DNA of 64,000 bases from CAVYXF01 sp963772335 (GCA_963772335.1 CAVYXF010000004.1:1-64000), one strand, 5' to 3'; positions 48,100-58,679 are shown, counted from the stretch's first letter. The notes: generated from the sequence alone by a model not told the origin. Numbers and translations: made by a program.

Positions 48100-49136
48100 C
48101 TATTCCGACGGAAGGGAGGGCGTCGGTGGCACACTGGCGCCCGTCGATTGGGTGCTATATTCGGTCTGCTGCTGGTCGGCTGGCTTCGCAGTGCCGGCAG
48201 CCGGAGTCGCAACCTTCGCCGGAGCCTGGCCGGTATTGGGCGCCCGCGGCGGCATCGGCGGCGTGCCCGCCACTGCCGGTAGCTGAGCACCAGGCGCAGC
48301 AGGCGGTGTGGCGATAATCAACGGCGAAGTGCTGCCGGTCGAACTCGGTCGAATATGCCTTCTTCCACTCCTCGACCAGCGTCAAAGCCCGGGCCTCTTC
48401 GTCCTTGCTGGCGGTGATCAAGGCTTCTTCATACTGGCTGTCGATCCACGGCTTGTCCTCCGGCCGGGCCGAGTTCGAGCGCGAGCTTGATCAGCGCAAG
48501 GCCATTTACGCCCTGGCGCTTCAGCACCTTGCCTTCCCACATCAAGGAGCCGAGCATCGCCTGTGCCGGCGCATAGCGCTTGCGCGCCGCGCTGAACAGA
48601 TAGTGCACCGCCATGCGCGGGTTTTCCGAAACGCCCTGGCCTCTCAGGAACATTTTGGCGAGCTCGTAGAGGCTCTCCGGGTCATCCAGCATGACGCCGG
48701 CCTGATAGAACAGCACCGCCGCCCGGCTCAGGTTCGGTTCCCATCCAGGAGCAGGCGCGCCCTTGACGTAGCAGAGCGCCCAGGAGCGGAAAGCCTCCGC
48801 GACCAGTTTGGCAGCGGGATCGCTACGGTCGATTTGAGAATGGCTGTCCGCCACCGACCCGTAGAGCTCGCAGGCTTTAACCTCGTCGCGCTTTACGATC
48901 TTGCCCTCAGAATAAATCTTGGCCAAAGAAAGCTGCGAGCTAATGCTGCCGCGCTGGGCACCAGCTTGCAATGCTTCCAGTCCGTCCGTGACATGGCCGC
49001 CGCGGATAGCCCGCTCGCCCTGTGTCGAATCTTCTACTGCAGGGACATTCGCCAAAGCGGCGGCAGCCCTTGTGGTGTCCGCAATCCCGGACATCAAACC
49101 CGCAGCAACCAGTAAACCCGATAATCCCCGCCACAT
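48100..49136 (-). pseudogene. Sel1-repeat exported protein, frame broken by two 1-base insertions
   Basis: The protein begins with a signal-like segment (GLSGLLVAAGLMSG) and contains Sel1-type repeats such as SSQLSLAKIYSEGKIV, SLYELAKMFLRGQGVSENPRMAVHYL and AQAMLGSLMWEGKVL, which mediate protein contacts. The frame then stops early, but removing one base near 48460 continues it as DKPWIDSQYEEALITASKDE, and removing one near 48337 leads to a Pro/Ala-rich tail ending PPTPSLPSE. The start is at MWRGLSG just after the ilvD stop; MRISEM 15 bases earlier is possible. The breaks may be sequence errors. Confidence 0.72.
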
Positions 49137-49137
49137 C

Positions 49138-50862
49138 TCACTGATCCGCATAACAAACAATTTCCTGCTGCGCGCCGGGATGAGTCACCGCCCCGTTCCG
49201 TGCAGAGCCAACCTCCTGGGCATATTTCCAGAGAGCGCCGCTCTGGTAGAAATTGCGGGGAGGATTGAAAGCTGCGCGCCGCCGCTGCAGCTCTTCCTCG
49301 TCCACTTCCAGATCAAGCCGGCCCGTTTCCGCATCGATAGAAATAATATCGCCATCCCGTATCAAGGCGATCGGCCCCCCAACCGCCGCCTCGGGCCCGA
49401 CATGGCCTATGCAAAATCCCCTCGTTGCCCCTGAAAACCGCCCATCGGTGATGAGCGCCACCTTTTCGCCTGCGCCTTGCCCATAAAGCGCAGCCGTCGT
49501 CGAAAGCATCTCCCGCATGCCCGGGCCGCCCTTGGGCCCTTCATAGCGGATGACCAGAACTTCGCCGTCTTTGTATTCACGGGAATCGACCGCGCGGAAT
49601 GCATCCTCCTCGCAGTCAAAACACCGCGCGGGACCACGGAAGTTCAATGTTTTCAGTCCCGCCACCTTTACGATCGCACCGTCAGGCGCAAGCGTTCCTT
49701 TGAGGCCAACCACGCCGCCGGTCTGCGACAGCGCATTGCTGACCGGCCGGATCACATCCTGGTTCTGCGGGAACACCACGTTCTCGGCATTCTCCGCGAG
49801 GGTGCGCCCGGTGACCGTCATGCAGTCGCCATGGAGGAAGCCGCCGTCGAGCAGCGCCCTGATCAGAACGGGCATTCCTCCAACTTCGTACATATCCTTC
49901 GCCACGTAGCGCCCGCCGGGTTTCAGATCGGCGATATAAGGCGTTTTGCGAAAGATCTCGGCAACGTCGAACAAATCGAAATCAATCCCCGCCTCATTTG
50001 CGATGGCGGGCAGATGCAGCGCCGCATTGGTCGAACCACCCGAGGCCGCAACAACAGTCGCGGCATTCTCAAGCGCCTGCCGCGTGACGATGTCCCGTGG
50101 CCGGATGTTCTGTGCGAGGAGCTGCATCACAACCCGCCCGCTATCATATGCAAACTTATCGCGGCTTTCGTATGGCGCAGGCGCGCCAGAAGAGCCCGGA
50201 AGTGCAAGACCGATGACTTCAGCGACGCAGGCCATGGTGTTGGCGGTGAACTGGCCCCCGCAGGAGCCGGCGCTCGGACAGGCGACGCATTCGAGCTCGT
50301 GCAGGTCTTCGTCCGACATTTTGCCGGCCGAATGTTGCCCGACTGCCTCAAATACGTCCACCACTGTGACATCCTTGCCTTTGAACTTACCGGGCAAGAT
50401 TGAGCCGCCATAGAGGAATACGCTCGGAACATTCAGGCGGACCATTGCCATCATCATTCCGGGTAAAGATTTATCGCAGCCGGCGATGCCAACCATGGCG
50501 TCGTAGCAATGGCCGCGCATGGTGAGCTCGATCGAGTCGGCGATGCATTCACGCGAGATGAGCGAGGACTTCATGCCCTGATGGCCCATCGCAATGCCGT
50601 CGGTCACGGTGATGGTGCAGAACTCGCGCGGCGTGCCCTTCTCCTCCGCAACGCCATGCTTGGCGTGCTGAGCCTGGCGCATTAGGGCGATATTGCAAGG
50701 TGCAGCCTCGTTCCAGCAGGACACCACGCCCACGAAAGGCTGGTGAATCTGCTCGTCCGTCAGGCCCATGGCATAATAATAGGAGCGGTGCGGGGCCCTC
50801 TCCGGGCCTTCCGTCACGTGACGGCTTGGAAGCCGTTTCTTGTCGAATGTTCTTGCGTCCAT
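49138..50862 (-). CDS. ilvD: Dihydroxy-acid dehydratase
   Basis: IlvD removes water from dihydroxy-acid precursors of valine and isoleucine and uses an iron-sulfur cluster. The 574-residue protein has the cluster region CDKSLPGMMMAM, ECVACPSAGSCGGQFTANTM, SGGSTNAALHLPAIA and LITDGRFSGATRG. Length and motifs agree with the family, though members that dehydrate sugar acids are related. The Sel1-type gene follows almost without a gap and is probably cotranscribed. Confidence 0.94.
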   Translation of the reverse strand: MDARTFDKKRLPSRHVTEGPERAPHRSYYYAMGLTDEQIHQPFVGVVSCWNEAAPCNIALMRQAQHAKHGVAEEKGTPREFCTITVTDGIAMGHQGMKSSLISRECIADSIELTMRGHCYDAMVGIAGCDKSLPGMMMAMVRLNVPSVFLYGGSILPGKFKGKDVTVVDVFEAVGQHSAGKMSDEDLHELECVACPSAGSCGGQFTANTMACVAEVIGLALPGSSGAPAPYESRDKFAYDSGRVVMQLLAQNIRPRDIVTRQALENAATVVAASGGSTNAALHLPAIANEAGIDFDLFDVAEIFRKTPYIADLKPGGRYVAKDMYEVGGMPVLIRALLDGGFLHGDCMTVTGRTLAENAENVVFPQNQDVIRPVSNALSQTGGVVGLKGTLAPDGAIVKVAGLKTLNFRGPARCFDCEEDAFRAVDSREYKDGEVLVIRYEGPKGGPGMREMLSTTAALYGQGAGEKVALITDGRFSGATRGFCIGHVGPEAAVGGPIALIRDGDIISIDAETGRLDLEVDEEELQRRRAAFNPPRNFYQSGALWKYAQEVGSARNGAVTHPGAQQEIVCYADQ

Positions 50863-51172
50863 TTGCTGCCCTGCCGCGGCGGCCTGTTCACTATAAAGTG
50901 CCCACCAAATGGTCGTTTGGCGAGTGCAATAAAGCAGTGCCGCGAATTCAATCGTTATTATATTCGGGTTCTTTACGCAGTCTTTAAAGACACGCGCTTA
51001 GCACCACAGTGTTTCTATGCTGGAAAAGTTTTATGGCGCAAAAGAGGCAGGAAAGCCTCACCCCTGTTGCTATTTAGCAACGGGGAGCCCGTAATGGAAG
51101 TGAATATAACACAGGGCGTGCCTGTCTGGCCAGGACTTGCCCGCAGATTATGCGGGAGGAGCCAATGCCGCT
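50863..51172. other. Intergenic region between valS and ilvD
   Basis: These 310 bases have no convincing gene. They contain two hairpins near 51040-51085, described separately, and a third, CCCGCA / TGCGGG, at about 51141-51156. The AT-rich part between 50900 and 51030 probably holds the ilvD promoter, but I could not pick out a clear one. No leader peptide with runs of branched-chain codons was found, so classical attenuation is not supported. Confidence 0.45.
51040..51085 (-). terminator. Paired hairpins downstream of valS, possible terminator
   Basis: Read on the minus strand, CCCCGTTGC / GCAAC-A-GGGG (loop TAAATA, one bulge) is followed by GAGGC / GCCTC (six-base loop) and then TTTT. The second stem is short. 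It lies about 90 bases past the valS stop and before ilvD. Confidence 0.45.
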
Positions 51173-53990
51173 TTAATGGGCGGTCTCCAACCGCTTGAGA
51201 GCCTCCTGCAGGCGGGTCGCCGCGGCGGCCGCCTGAGTGCGCCGCTCCCGATTCTCCTCCACCACATGCTCCGGCGCACGGGCGGTGAACTTGTCATCGG
51301 AGAGCTTTTGGTCGAGCTTTTCGATCTCGCCAAAAACCTTCGAGATTTCGCGCTTCAAGCGCTGACTTTCCGCCTCAACATCGATGATGTCGGCGATCGG
51401 CAACGCAAGAACCGCTTCCCGCGTGACGATCTGCAGGGCGCCTTTCGGCGCAGCTGTGGCGAAATCGATCGCGGAAAGGCGCGCAAGCCGCGCCATGGTC
51501 TCGCGGTGACGCAAAGCCCGCTCCTGGATGGCTTTGCTCGCGCCGATGATGACCAGCGGCAGCTGCGCCGCCGGCGGGATGTTCATCTCGGCGCGGACCG
51601 AGCGGATCTCGGCGACGAGAGCAATCACCCAGCTCATCTCCTCATCGGCGGCCTGGTCATGGAGCCCCTCGAGCTGCGGCCAGGGCGTCGCAATCAGCAG
51701 TGCCTCGCGCGGGGCAGCCTCGCCAATCCGGTCCCACAGCTCCTCGGTGATGAACGGCATGAACGGATGCAACAGCATTAGAATGCGGTCGAACACCCAG
51801 GCGAACATTGCCCGGGTCTCGTCCTTGGCGGGGCCGTCCGGCCCCGAGAGCGCGGGCTTGGCCAGCTCCAGATACCAGTCACAGAAGGTGTGCCAGACGA
51901 AATGGTAGAGACTGCCGGCTGCGTCATTGAAACGGTACTCGGCGATGCCCTCGGTGACGGCCGCCGCCGTGCGCTGGGCTTCACCGGCGATCCAGCGGTT
52001 GATGGTCTCGCGCGCTTTGGTGGGATCGAAGCCTTCTCGCGGAACGCAGGCGTTCATCTCGCCGAAGCGGGCGGCATTCCAGATCTTGGTTGCGAAATTG
52101 CGGTAGCCCTCGACGCGCGCGGTCGAGAGCTTGATATCGCGGCCCTGCGCGGCCATCGCGGCGAGGGTGAAGCGCAGCGCGTCGGCGCCATACTCGTCGA
52201 TCAGCTCCAGGGGGTCCATCACGTTCCCCTTGGACTTCGACATTTTCGCGCCCTTCTCGTCGCGGACCAGAGCGTGAACATAGACCGTGTGGAACGGGAC
52301 TCCTTCATGAAGTAGAGGCCCATCATCATCATCCGGGCGACCCAGAAGAAGATGATGTCGAAGCCGGTGACCAGCGTCGAGGTCGGGTAATAGCGCTTCA
52401 GCTCGGGCGTGGTATCCGGCCAGCCGAGCGTGGAGAACGGCCACAGCGCTGAGGAGAACCAGGTGTCGAGCACGTCCTCGATCGCGCCAAATACCTAAAG
52501 CGGGATATGAGGATAGCCACTCACGCGCGTCCGCGACCACGTGAACATCTCGGCCATAGTACGCCCTCGCCTGTTCAAGCGCCTCGGCCTCACCTCGCTG
52601 CGACAAATTCTTTTGCGATAAGTTATCTTGCCGCGAGCCAACGGTTTGCTTCTTCTGGCTCGAACGCAAGATCATTAACTTGTGCCGTCGGCTAATCATC
52701 CCTCCTACGGGGACCATACCAAGCCGGGATCTGATGGCCCCACCAGAGCTGGCGCGAGATGCACCAGGGCTGGATGTTGCGCATCCATTCGAAATAGGTC
52801 TTCTCCCAATTCTGAGGGACGAATTTGGTCCGGCCGTCCTCGACCGCCTGGATGGCTTCCTTAGCCAACTCGGCGGCGTTCACATACCACTGATCGGTCA
52901 GCCAGGGCTCGATGACGGCATCGGACCGGTCGCCATGCGGCACCTTGTTGAGGTGCGGCTCGATCTTCTCGACGAGCCCCAGCTCCTCCAGATCGGCGAC
53001 GACGCGCTTTCGCGCCTCGAAGCGGTCGAGGCCCCGATACTTCTCCGGGACTTCGTCATTCAACCGGGCGTGCTGATCAAAGATGTTGATCAGCGGCAGG
53101 TCGTGGCGGCGGCCGACCTCGAAGTCGTTGAAATCATGCGCGGGGGTGATCTTCACGGCACCCGAGCCCTGCTCGGGGTCGGCATATTCATCCGCAACGA
53201 TCGGGATTTCGCGCCCGGTGAGCGGCAGCTCGACCATCTTGCCGATATATTTCTGCCAGCGCTTGTCGTCCGGGTGAACCGCGACCGCGGTATCCCCCAG
53301 CATCGTCTCGGGCCGGGTGGTGGCGACGGTAATGAACTTATGCTTCAGCCGCCCCGGATTCTTAATCGGATAGCGGAAATACCAGAGGTGCCCCTTCATC
53401 TCTTTCATCTGGACCTCAAGGTCCGAGATGGCGGTGAGGAGCTTGGGGTCCCAGTTGACCAGCCGCTTATCCTTGTAGATCAGGCCGGCGCGGTAGAGCT
53501 CGACGAACACCTTGAGAACGGCCTTGGAGAGGCCCTCATCCATGGTGAAGCGCTCGCGGCTCCAGTCGCAGGACGCGCCTAGGCGCTTGAGCTGGTTGAT
53601 GATGATGCCGCCCAATTCATCCTTCCACTCCCAGATGCGCTTGACGAATGCCTCGCGGCCCATGGCGCGGCGGTCCGGCTGCTGGCGCTCGGCAAGCTGA
53701 CGCTCGACCACCGACTGGGTGGCGATGCCGGCATGGTCGGTGCCAGGCTGCCAGAGCACATCCTTGCCACGCATGCGCTCGAAGCGGATCAGAACGTCCT
53801 GAAGCGTGTTGTTGAGTGCATGGCCCATATGCAGCGAACCGGTGACGTTCGGCGGCGGGATGACAATGCAGAACGTGTCGGCCAATTCGCCACCTTTGGT
53901 CTTGCGGCCAGCCTTGAAGGCACCGGATTTCTCCCAGCGCTCGTAGATCGGCCCCTCGATGTCCGCGGGCTGAAAGGTTTTCTCAAGCAT
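51173..53990 (-). pseudogene. valS: Valyl-tRNA synthetase, frame broken in the middle
   Basis: ValRS charges tRNA-Val. The first part is intact from [19 protein letters not shown] through the HIGH-type motif [13 protein letters not shown] to IPAWYG, where an in-frame stop follows at 52692. The segment from about 52690 to 52490 is scrambled between frames (with EALEQARAYYGRDV recognisable). [19 protein letters not shown] is in a third frame, and a missing base near 52300 restores the frame to [20 protein letters not shown] and the KMSKS motif through the coiled-coil C-terminus. All parts are present, so error in sequence is as likely as true decay. Position after popZ is usual. Confidence 0.87.
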
Positions 53991-54090
53991 GATGCTGCCC
54001 GGAAAGGGTGAAGACGTGAAAAGTATCTCGCCGCGTAAATAAGCGCGGCAAGACAGGGCCGTCAACCGGGCGGAGAGCAGAAGGGCAAAG

Positions 54091-54112
54091 GGCGGGCTAG
54101 GTTATGCCCGCC
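54091..54112 (-). terminator. Hairpin at the popZ stop codon
   Basis: GGCGGGC and GCCCGCC form a seven-pair stem around the popZ stop codon. On the minus strand it is followed by CTTTGCCC, a poor T run, so it may be a weak terminator or only a stability element before valS. Confidence 0.35.
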
Positions 54113-55790
54113 TGTCGTCGATGCGCGGCATGAGACCGGCCGAGGCCAACTCCTCCCGCAATGCGTCGTTGATGATCCGCGGCATGTTCTCGTTCAGCCA
54201 CTGGACCAGAAGCGGCCGCAGCATTTCCCGCACCGTATCCTCGAGCGTTTTCGGAGCCGAGGAAGCCTGAAGCCGCTCAATCCCCATCTCGCGGGATGCG
54301 CCGAAGCCTGAGGCGGGACGGGCGGTCATCTGCCCCGGAGCGGCTGGTATTTGCGGCATGACAGGAGACTCCACAATTCCTGTTGGACGGTACGGACTTC
54401 CGGCATGCCGAGGTCGAAACGCCGGGGCGAGATCTTCGGGCTCCTCGCGCGGCAGCTCTGGGGTCTCCGGCTCGGCTGCAACAGGGCCGGCCTGTGGCGA
54501 CACCGATGGCTTCGGCGCGACAAAACCACCCTCCATGTTCACCGGCTTGGGGATGTTGAAGGCCTCTGCAGCCGTCGTCCCCGAGGTCTCCGCCTGCGCT
54601 TCGACGGGCGGTGTATCGTCGCCGAGATCCTCCAGCGGGGGCGCAGCATCTTCCGCCGCTTCGCTCTCGCTAACGCTCCTTGTCAGCGCATCGGCGAGCG
54701 TGTTGGTGATGGCCTCCATCAGCGGCCGATCGGATTTGAGGAAATCCGCAACCGGCGGCTCGGCGCCCAGACGGTCGCTCGCAAAATCCTTCACGGCGCG
54801 TTCGGCCAGTCTTTCCGCGTGCATCTGGAACCCGGGCTGTGCCGGATTGCCCGCCTCCGGCGACTGAGACTGCGCCTGCTTCGCCGGGCTTTGCGTCATT
54901 TCCGGGCTTGCCGAAGCGGACTGAGCCGAAGCGGCCGGCTCCGCGATCTCCTCGCCATCGTCCCTGCCAAACGGCATGGCCGGTCCTTCATCCGGCACCG
55001 GCATCTGCACGCCGCGGCTCCAGCTGTCGCGGCTGCCGAAGGCTGGCTGACGCGGAGCACCGGCATTACGGGACAGCGCAGGGTCATGGCGAAGGAACCG
55101 ACCCGACGTCGGCGGTGTCTCTTGAACAGGCGGCTTTGGCGCCTCGCTCACTTGCTGACGTGCGGACCAGCGCGAGGCTGCCTGCCGCGGTGCCGATCCT
55201 GGATTTAAGGCTTCGACATCCGGCTTGCCCCAGCCTCCGCTCGAAGTCTCGGCCGGTCCCGGCTTCTCAGCCGCCGCGCCCCCTTCGACAATGCGCTGCA
55301 CTTCGGCCATGACGTTGGCGATGCCATGGCTGGGCTGATCGCCTTCCCCGGTTTTGACTTGCGAAGCCTCAGCAGGCGCAGCGGCAGCAGCTGGTGCAGG
55401 GAAAGTGGGCGATGAAGGAGCCGGAGCCGCAGAAGCAGCCGTATCATCATAGGGATCGTGATAGGCACGGGCGCCGAAACGGTCGCCATAGGTGCCGTTC
55501 ACCATCACTTCCGCAGGCTCTTCGGGCTCCTGCAGCGCGACCGCCGGCGCCTCTTCGGCCAGCATGAAGTCCTCGGTAAGTTCCAGGACCTCATCCTCGG
55601 TCCGCGGCTCGCCGCGCGACCTGCTTTGATAAGGCCGGCCGCGCCGCTCGCCAACACCCGGCATAGCGGCGGGTTCCTCCTCCGGCTCTGCAGCAACGAC
55701 CGCCGGCCCGTCATCGGCGATTATTCTGCGGATCGAGGCCAAGATTTCCTCAATCGAAGGTTCGGGGGCTTGCTCTGGCTTTCGCATCAA
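54102..55790 (-). CDS. popZ: PopZ-like polar organising protein (DUF2497), unusually long
   Basis: PopZ forms a self-assembling matrix at the cell pole that anchors the chromosome origin and recruits cell-cycle regulators. The conserved ends are present: N-terminal PSIEEILASIRRIIADDG and C-terminal TLEDTVREMLRPLLVQWLNE followed by NMPRIINDALREEL. Between them lie roughly 470 residues rich in Pro, Ala, Glu and Ser with no clear fold. At 562 residues it is about three times the Caulobacter protein (177). The order pcm-tolC-popZ-valS is conserved in this order. An ATG three bases later is an equal start. Confidence 0.87.
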   Translation of the reverse strand: MMRKPEQAPEPSIEEILASIRRIIADDGPAVVAAEPEEEPAAMPGVGERRGRPYQSRSRGEPRTEDEVLELTEDFMLAEEAPAVALQEPEEPAEVMVNGTYGDRFGARAYHDPYDDTAASAAPAPSSPTFPAPAAAAAPAEASQVKTGEGDQPSHGIANVMAEVQRIVEGGAAAEKPGPAETSSGGWGKPDVEALNPGSAPRQAASRWSARQQVSEAPKPPVQETPPTSGRFLRHDPALSRNAGAPRQPAFGSRDSWSRGVQMPVPDEGPAMPFGRDDGEEIAEPAASAQSASASPEMTQSPAKQAQSQSPEAGNPAQPGFQMHAERLAERAVKDFASDRLGAEPPVADFLKSDRPLMEAITNTLADALTRSVSESEAAEDAAPPLEDLGDDTPPVEAQAETSGTTAAEAFNIPKPVNMEGGFVAPKPSVSPQAGPVAAEPETPELPREEPEDLAPAFRPRHAGSPYRPTGIVESPVMPQIPAAPGQMTARPASGFGASREMGIERLQASSAPKTLEDTVREMLRPLLVQWLNENMPRIINDALREELASAGLMPRIDDRRA

Positions 55791-55981
55791 AACCTCCGCC
55801 GCTTCTCATCGGCATCGCCCGTCGCCTGTCGGCTAGGGCGTTTCGAATCAGTGCCGGACCTTCCGGCAAAAATTAAGGCCAGCCGTGGACTTGCTCCCGG
55901 CCGGCCCATTACGCCAATCATTATGAGCGACTCGCCCGCCACACTCAACTCGCGGGCGCAATTAATCACCGCCCTGTATGG

Positions 55982-57502
55982 CTACTTATCAACCACATGG
56001 GTCGACCAGCTGCGAACCGTGTAGGCCGGGCCATCGAGCCTGCTCTGTCCAGGGGTTCTGCCAGGATCCGTGACCGGCGCCACAGTCGGCTCAGCCTCGC
56101 TCGCCTCGACCGAAGTCCGCCAACCCCACGCCTTGTCACGCACTTCCTTGTAATGCCGTGTCGGATCATATTGTTCCACCGACAGCTCCAGGCCATAGGA
56201 CGACAACTGACCCATCGTCGCGAGCAGTCCGTAGGAGGCGACCACCAGATCGCGCCGGGCGGTCGCGAGCAGCACTTCCGCGTTCAGCAGCTCCTGCTCG
56301 GCGTTCAGCACGTCGAGAACGGTACGCTGGCCGACCTTCTCTTCCTCGCGAACGCCCGACAAAGCGATGCGGTTTGCCTCCACCTGGGATCCGCCGGACT
56401 GGATCTGCGCGCGGGCAGAGACCAGAGAGCCCCATGCAGAGGTGACATTGGAGCGCACCAGCTCGCGGGCTTCGTCGATCTGATGGCGTAGCTGCGAGCG
56501 AGTCTCGATGTTCTGCCGGATTCTGGCGGAAACCTCGCCGGCCTCGTAAATCGGCACCGTGACACGGCCGGTGACGGTCGTCACCTCCGTCCGGTCAACA
56601 TTGTCGCTATTGTCATAGGAACGCGTGTAGTTTGCCTGCAGATCGACGCTCGGCAGCAGCTCGCCCTTGGTCTGCTTGACGATATGATCCTGGGCGCGCT
56701 CGCGGAAAATCGCCGCAAGAATAACCGGGTTTTCGCCCTCGCCGCGTGCCAGTGCCTCGTTGAGCGTGGGCGGAACCAAACGCCTCGCCGGTCCCGGATC
56801 GCGCAGCGTGCCCGGCTGATGACCGATCAGCCGTGCATAGGTCGCGCGACTTGCCTGCAATGCTGCGCGAGCGGCACTGAGATCGGAAGTAGCGCCATTT
56901 TCGCGAGCGCGCGCCTGGGCAACGTCCGTGCGCGTCACCTCGCCGACATTGAACCGCTCGTTCGTGGCGCGCAGCTGCTCGCCGAGAACTTTCAGATTGT
57001 TCTGGCGCAGCGAAAGAATTGCCTGGTCGCGTACCACATCGCCAAAAGCGGTGATCGCGTCGAGCAGCACCTGGTATTCCGAGGCGCGCAAATCCTCACG
57101 GCCGGCCTCGACCAGAGCCTCAGCGCCCCTGACGGCATTTATGGTCCGAAAGCCCCGAAAAATCGGCTGATTGAGCGTGATGCTGTAGCTGCGAGGATAC
57201 GAATCACCTTCCAGTCCTGATGGCGGCCGCGTGTCTACGTTCTGATAGGAATGCTGAATATCGCCGACGATAGTTGGCCGGAAACCCGACTTTGCCCGAG
57301 CGACTTCTTCATCTGTTGCACGCAGTTGCGCACGCGCCGCCTTAAGAGTGGGGTTGTAGAGATAAGCCGCCGTCAGTGCATCAAGCAGGGTCTCCGCTTT
57401 CGCCGCGCCAGCCCCCATGGCAACAGCAAATGCAGTAATTGAGATGACAACCCCCCTCATGTACATGCGAAGCGTCTCTGTGGTCGCAGGTCTGCGCCGC
57501 AT
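55982..57502 (-). CDS. tolC: TolC-family outer membrane efflux/secretion protein
   Basis: The 506-residue product has a signal peptide ending GAGAAKA and two outer membrane factor repeats of long helices (e.g. LLDALTAAYLYNPTLKAARA; YDVLL-like YQVLLDAITAFGDVVRDQ; GQRTVLDVLNAEQELLNAEV). The motifs NPTLKAAR and RTVLDVLNAEQEL are hallmarks of TolC. It should form a trimeric channel for type I secretion and drug efflux. The start at MRRRPATTET has GGGAG upstream. No inner membrane partner is adjacent. Confidence 0.93.
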   Translation of the reverse strand: MRRRPATTETLRMYMRGVVISITAFAVAMGAGAAKAETLLDALTAAYLYNPTLKAARAQLRATDEEVARAKSGFRPTIVGDIQHSYQNVDTRPPSGLEGDSYPRSYSITLNQPIFRGFRTINAVRGAEALVEAGREDLRASEYQVLLDAITAFGDVVRDQAILSLRQNNLKVLGEQLRATNERFNVGEVTRTDVAQARARENGATSDLSAARAALQASRATYARLIGHQPGTLRDPGPARRLVPPTLNEALARGEGENPVILAAIFRERAQDHIVKQTKGELLPSVDLQANYTRSYDNSDNVDRTEVTTVTGRVTVPIYEAGEVSARIRQNIETRSQLRHQIDEARELVRSNVTSAWGSLVSARAQIQSGGSQVEANRIALSGVREEEKVGQRTVLDVLNAEQELLNAEVLLATARRDLVVASYGLLATMGQLSSYGLELSVEQYDPTRHYKEVRDKAWGWRTSVEASEAEPTVAPVTDPGRTPGQSRLDGPAYTVRSWSTHVVDK

Positions 57503-57726
57503 CCCTGTTCTCCCTTCCGAGCACGTAAACATCTTTTGCCAACATGACTGCCAAGAGGGCCAGAATATTACGCCCTAGCCGCCCGCCCCTACCTTTGAAA
57601 CTGATAAAGGGGCATTCAGTTATGCGAAAGACAATTCCCACCCCCGGCGCTCGGTGAAGCTCGTTTTTCCGCCCCCAAGTGGCTTTTTTGCCTCGTCCCA
57701 ATTCAAGCCGCGGAGCGGGTTTGGCG

Positions 57727-58401
57727 TCAGAATACGAAGGCTTTTTTTGCCGCGAAACCGGGTAAGAGGGGGGCGCCGGCATCGAAAGCGATCCGCTCCT
57801 GGAACCGGCCATCGATCTTGCTGACTAGCTTAGCCTTGGCCGCAGAATCAGCGCCCATCACGGTGACCAGCCGACCGCCTTCGGCCAGCTGTGCCGACAA
57901 ACCGTCCGGCAGGTGGCCTACGCGGCCATTCAGGAAAATCACATCGTAAGGCGCGCTCTCCGGCGCACCCGCCTCCAGCGGCCCCATGACAAAGGAGACA
58001 TTGTCGATGCCAATGCTTGCCAGCGCCTCCTTCGCGACCGCGGTCAGTCCCGCATCGTTTTCCAGCGCCACGACTGAAGCGCCAAGCCGGGCGAGAATTG
58101 CCGTCGAATAGCCGGTCGCAGCACCGATATCAAGGATGCGGTCGGTCTTACGCACAATCGCAAGCTGTGCCAGCTTGGCGAAGACCATCGGCGACAGCAA
58201 ATAACGCGCCGGCCGATGATCACGGGCCTCCTCCACGCAAAGCACCCCGTCGAGATAGGCGAGCGAGCGCAGCGAAGGGGGAACGAACAGCTCGCGGGGC
58301 GTCTCATAGAGCGCCTTGAGCAGGTCCGGATTGGTGACGGCGTTTGGCCGGATCTGCGATTCGACCATATTGGCCCGCTCAAGCTTGAGATCGCCCATCA
58401 T
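57727..58401 (-). CDS. pcm: Protein-L-isoaspartate O-methyltransferase family protein
   Basis: The 224-residue product has the Pcm layout: ERANMVESQIRPNAVTNPDLL, YETPRELFVPPSLRSLAY, SPMVFAKLAQL, and the SAM site ILDIGAATGYSTAILARLG. Pcm repairs isoaspartyl damage in proteins. In this subgroup the active-site motif is SPMVFA rather than SxPxxxA, common in alphaproteobacteria, so true repair activity is not certain. It lies upstream of tolC, with 224 bases between. Confidence 0.88.
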   Translation of the reverse strand: MMGDLKLERANMVESQIRPNAVTNPDLLKALYETPRELFVPPSLRSLAYLDGVLCVEEARDHRPARYLLSPMVFAKLAQLAIVRKTDRILDIGAATGYSTAILARLGASVVALENDAGLTAVAKEALASIGIDNVSFVMGPLEAGAPESAPYDVIFLNGRVGHLPDGLSAQLAEGGRLVTVMGADSAAKAKLVSKIDGRFQERIAFDAGAPLLPGFAAKKAFVF

Positions 58402-58605
58402 TACCCCTTCGAGTGTGGCCGCGCGGCAGGGCCATCTGCCGGGCTCGGCTGGTTATTTTGGCGGACCATAAGGCAAACGCTTCGCGCTGTCCAAGTCTGC
58501 GCTGCTGCTGCCCGCACAGCGAAATCGAACCGTGTAAGGCGCGGGATAGGAGCCGGTGCATCCGGCTTTTCTTCGGTTGCGAGATCATGATATGAGAAGG
58601 GAAGC

Positions 58606-58679
58606 GGCGACGTGGCGGAGTGGTTACGCAACGGTCTGCAAAACCGTGTACCCCGGTTCAATTCCGGGCGTCGCCTCCA
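58606..58679 (+). tRNA. tRNA-Cys (GCA)
   Basis: The sequence folds as a cloverleaf: acceptor GGCGACG / CGTCGCC, anticodon stem ACGGT / ACCGT with loop CTGCAAA (anticodon GCA at 58638-58640), T-arm CCCGG / CCGGG with loop TTCAATT, discriminator T and encoded CCA. It stands alone, about 130 bases before a chemoreceptor gene whose open frame runs through it by chance. Confidence 0.96.

Noticed and set aside
50863..51172. Branched-chain amino acid attenuator before ilvD
   Set aside because: Hairpins exist, but no leader peptide with Ile, Val or Leu codon runs was found and the hairpins lie nearer valS.
50743..51198. Plus-strand frame across the ilvD start and the valS-ilvD gap
   Set aside because: Half of it is antisense to ilvD and the rest crosses hairpins; no protein family is recognisable.
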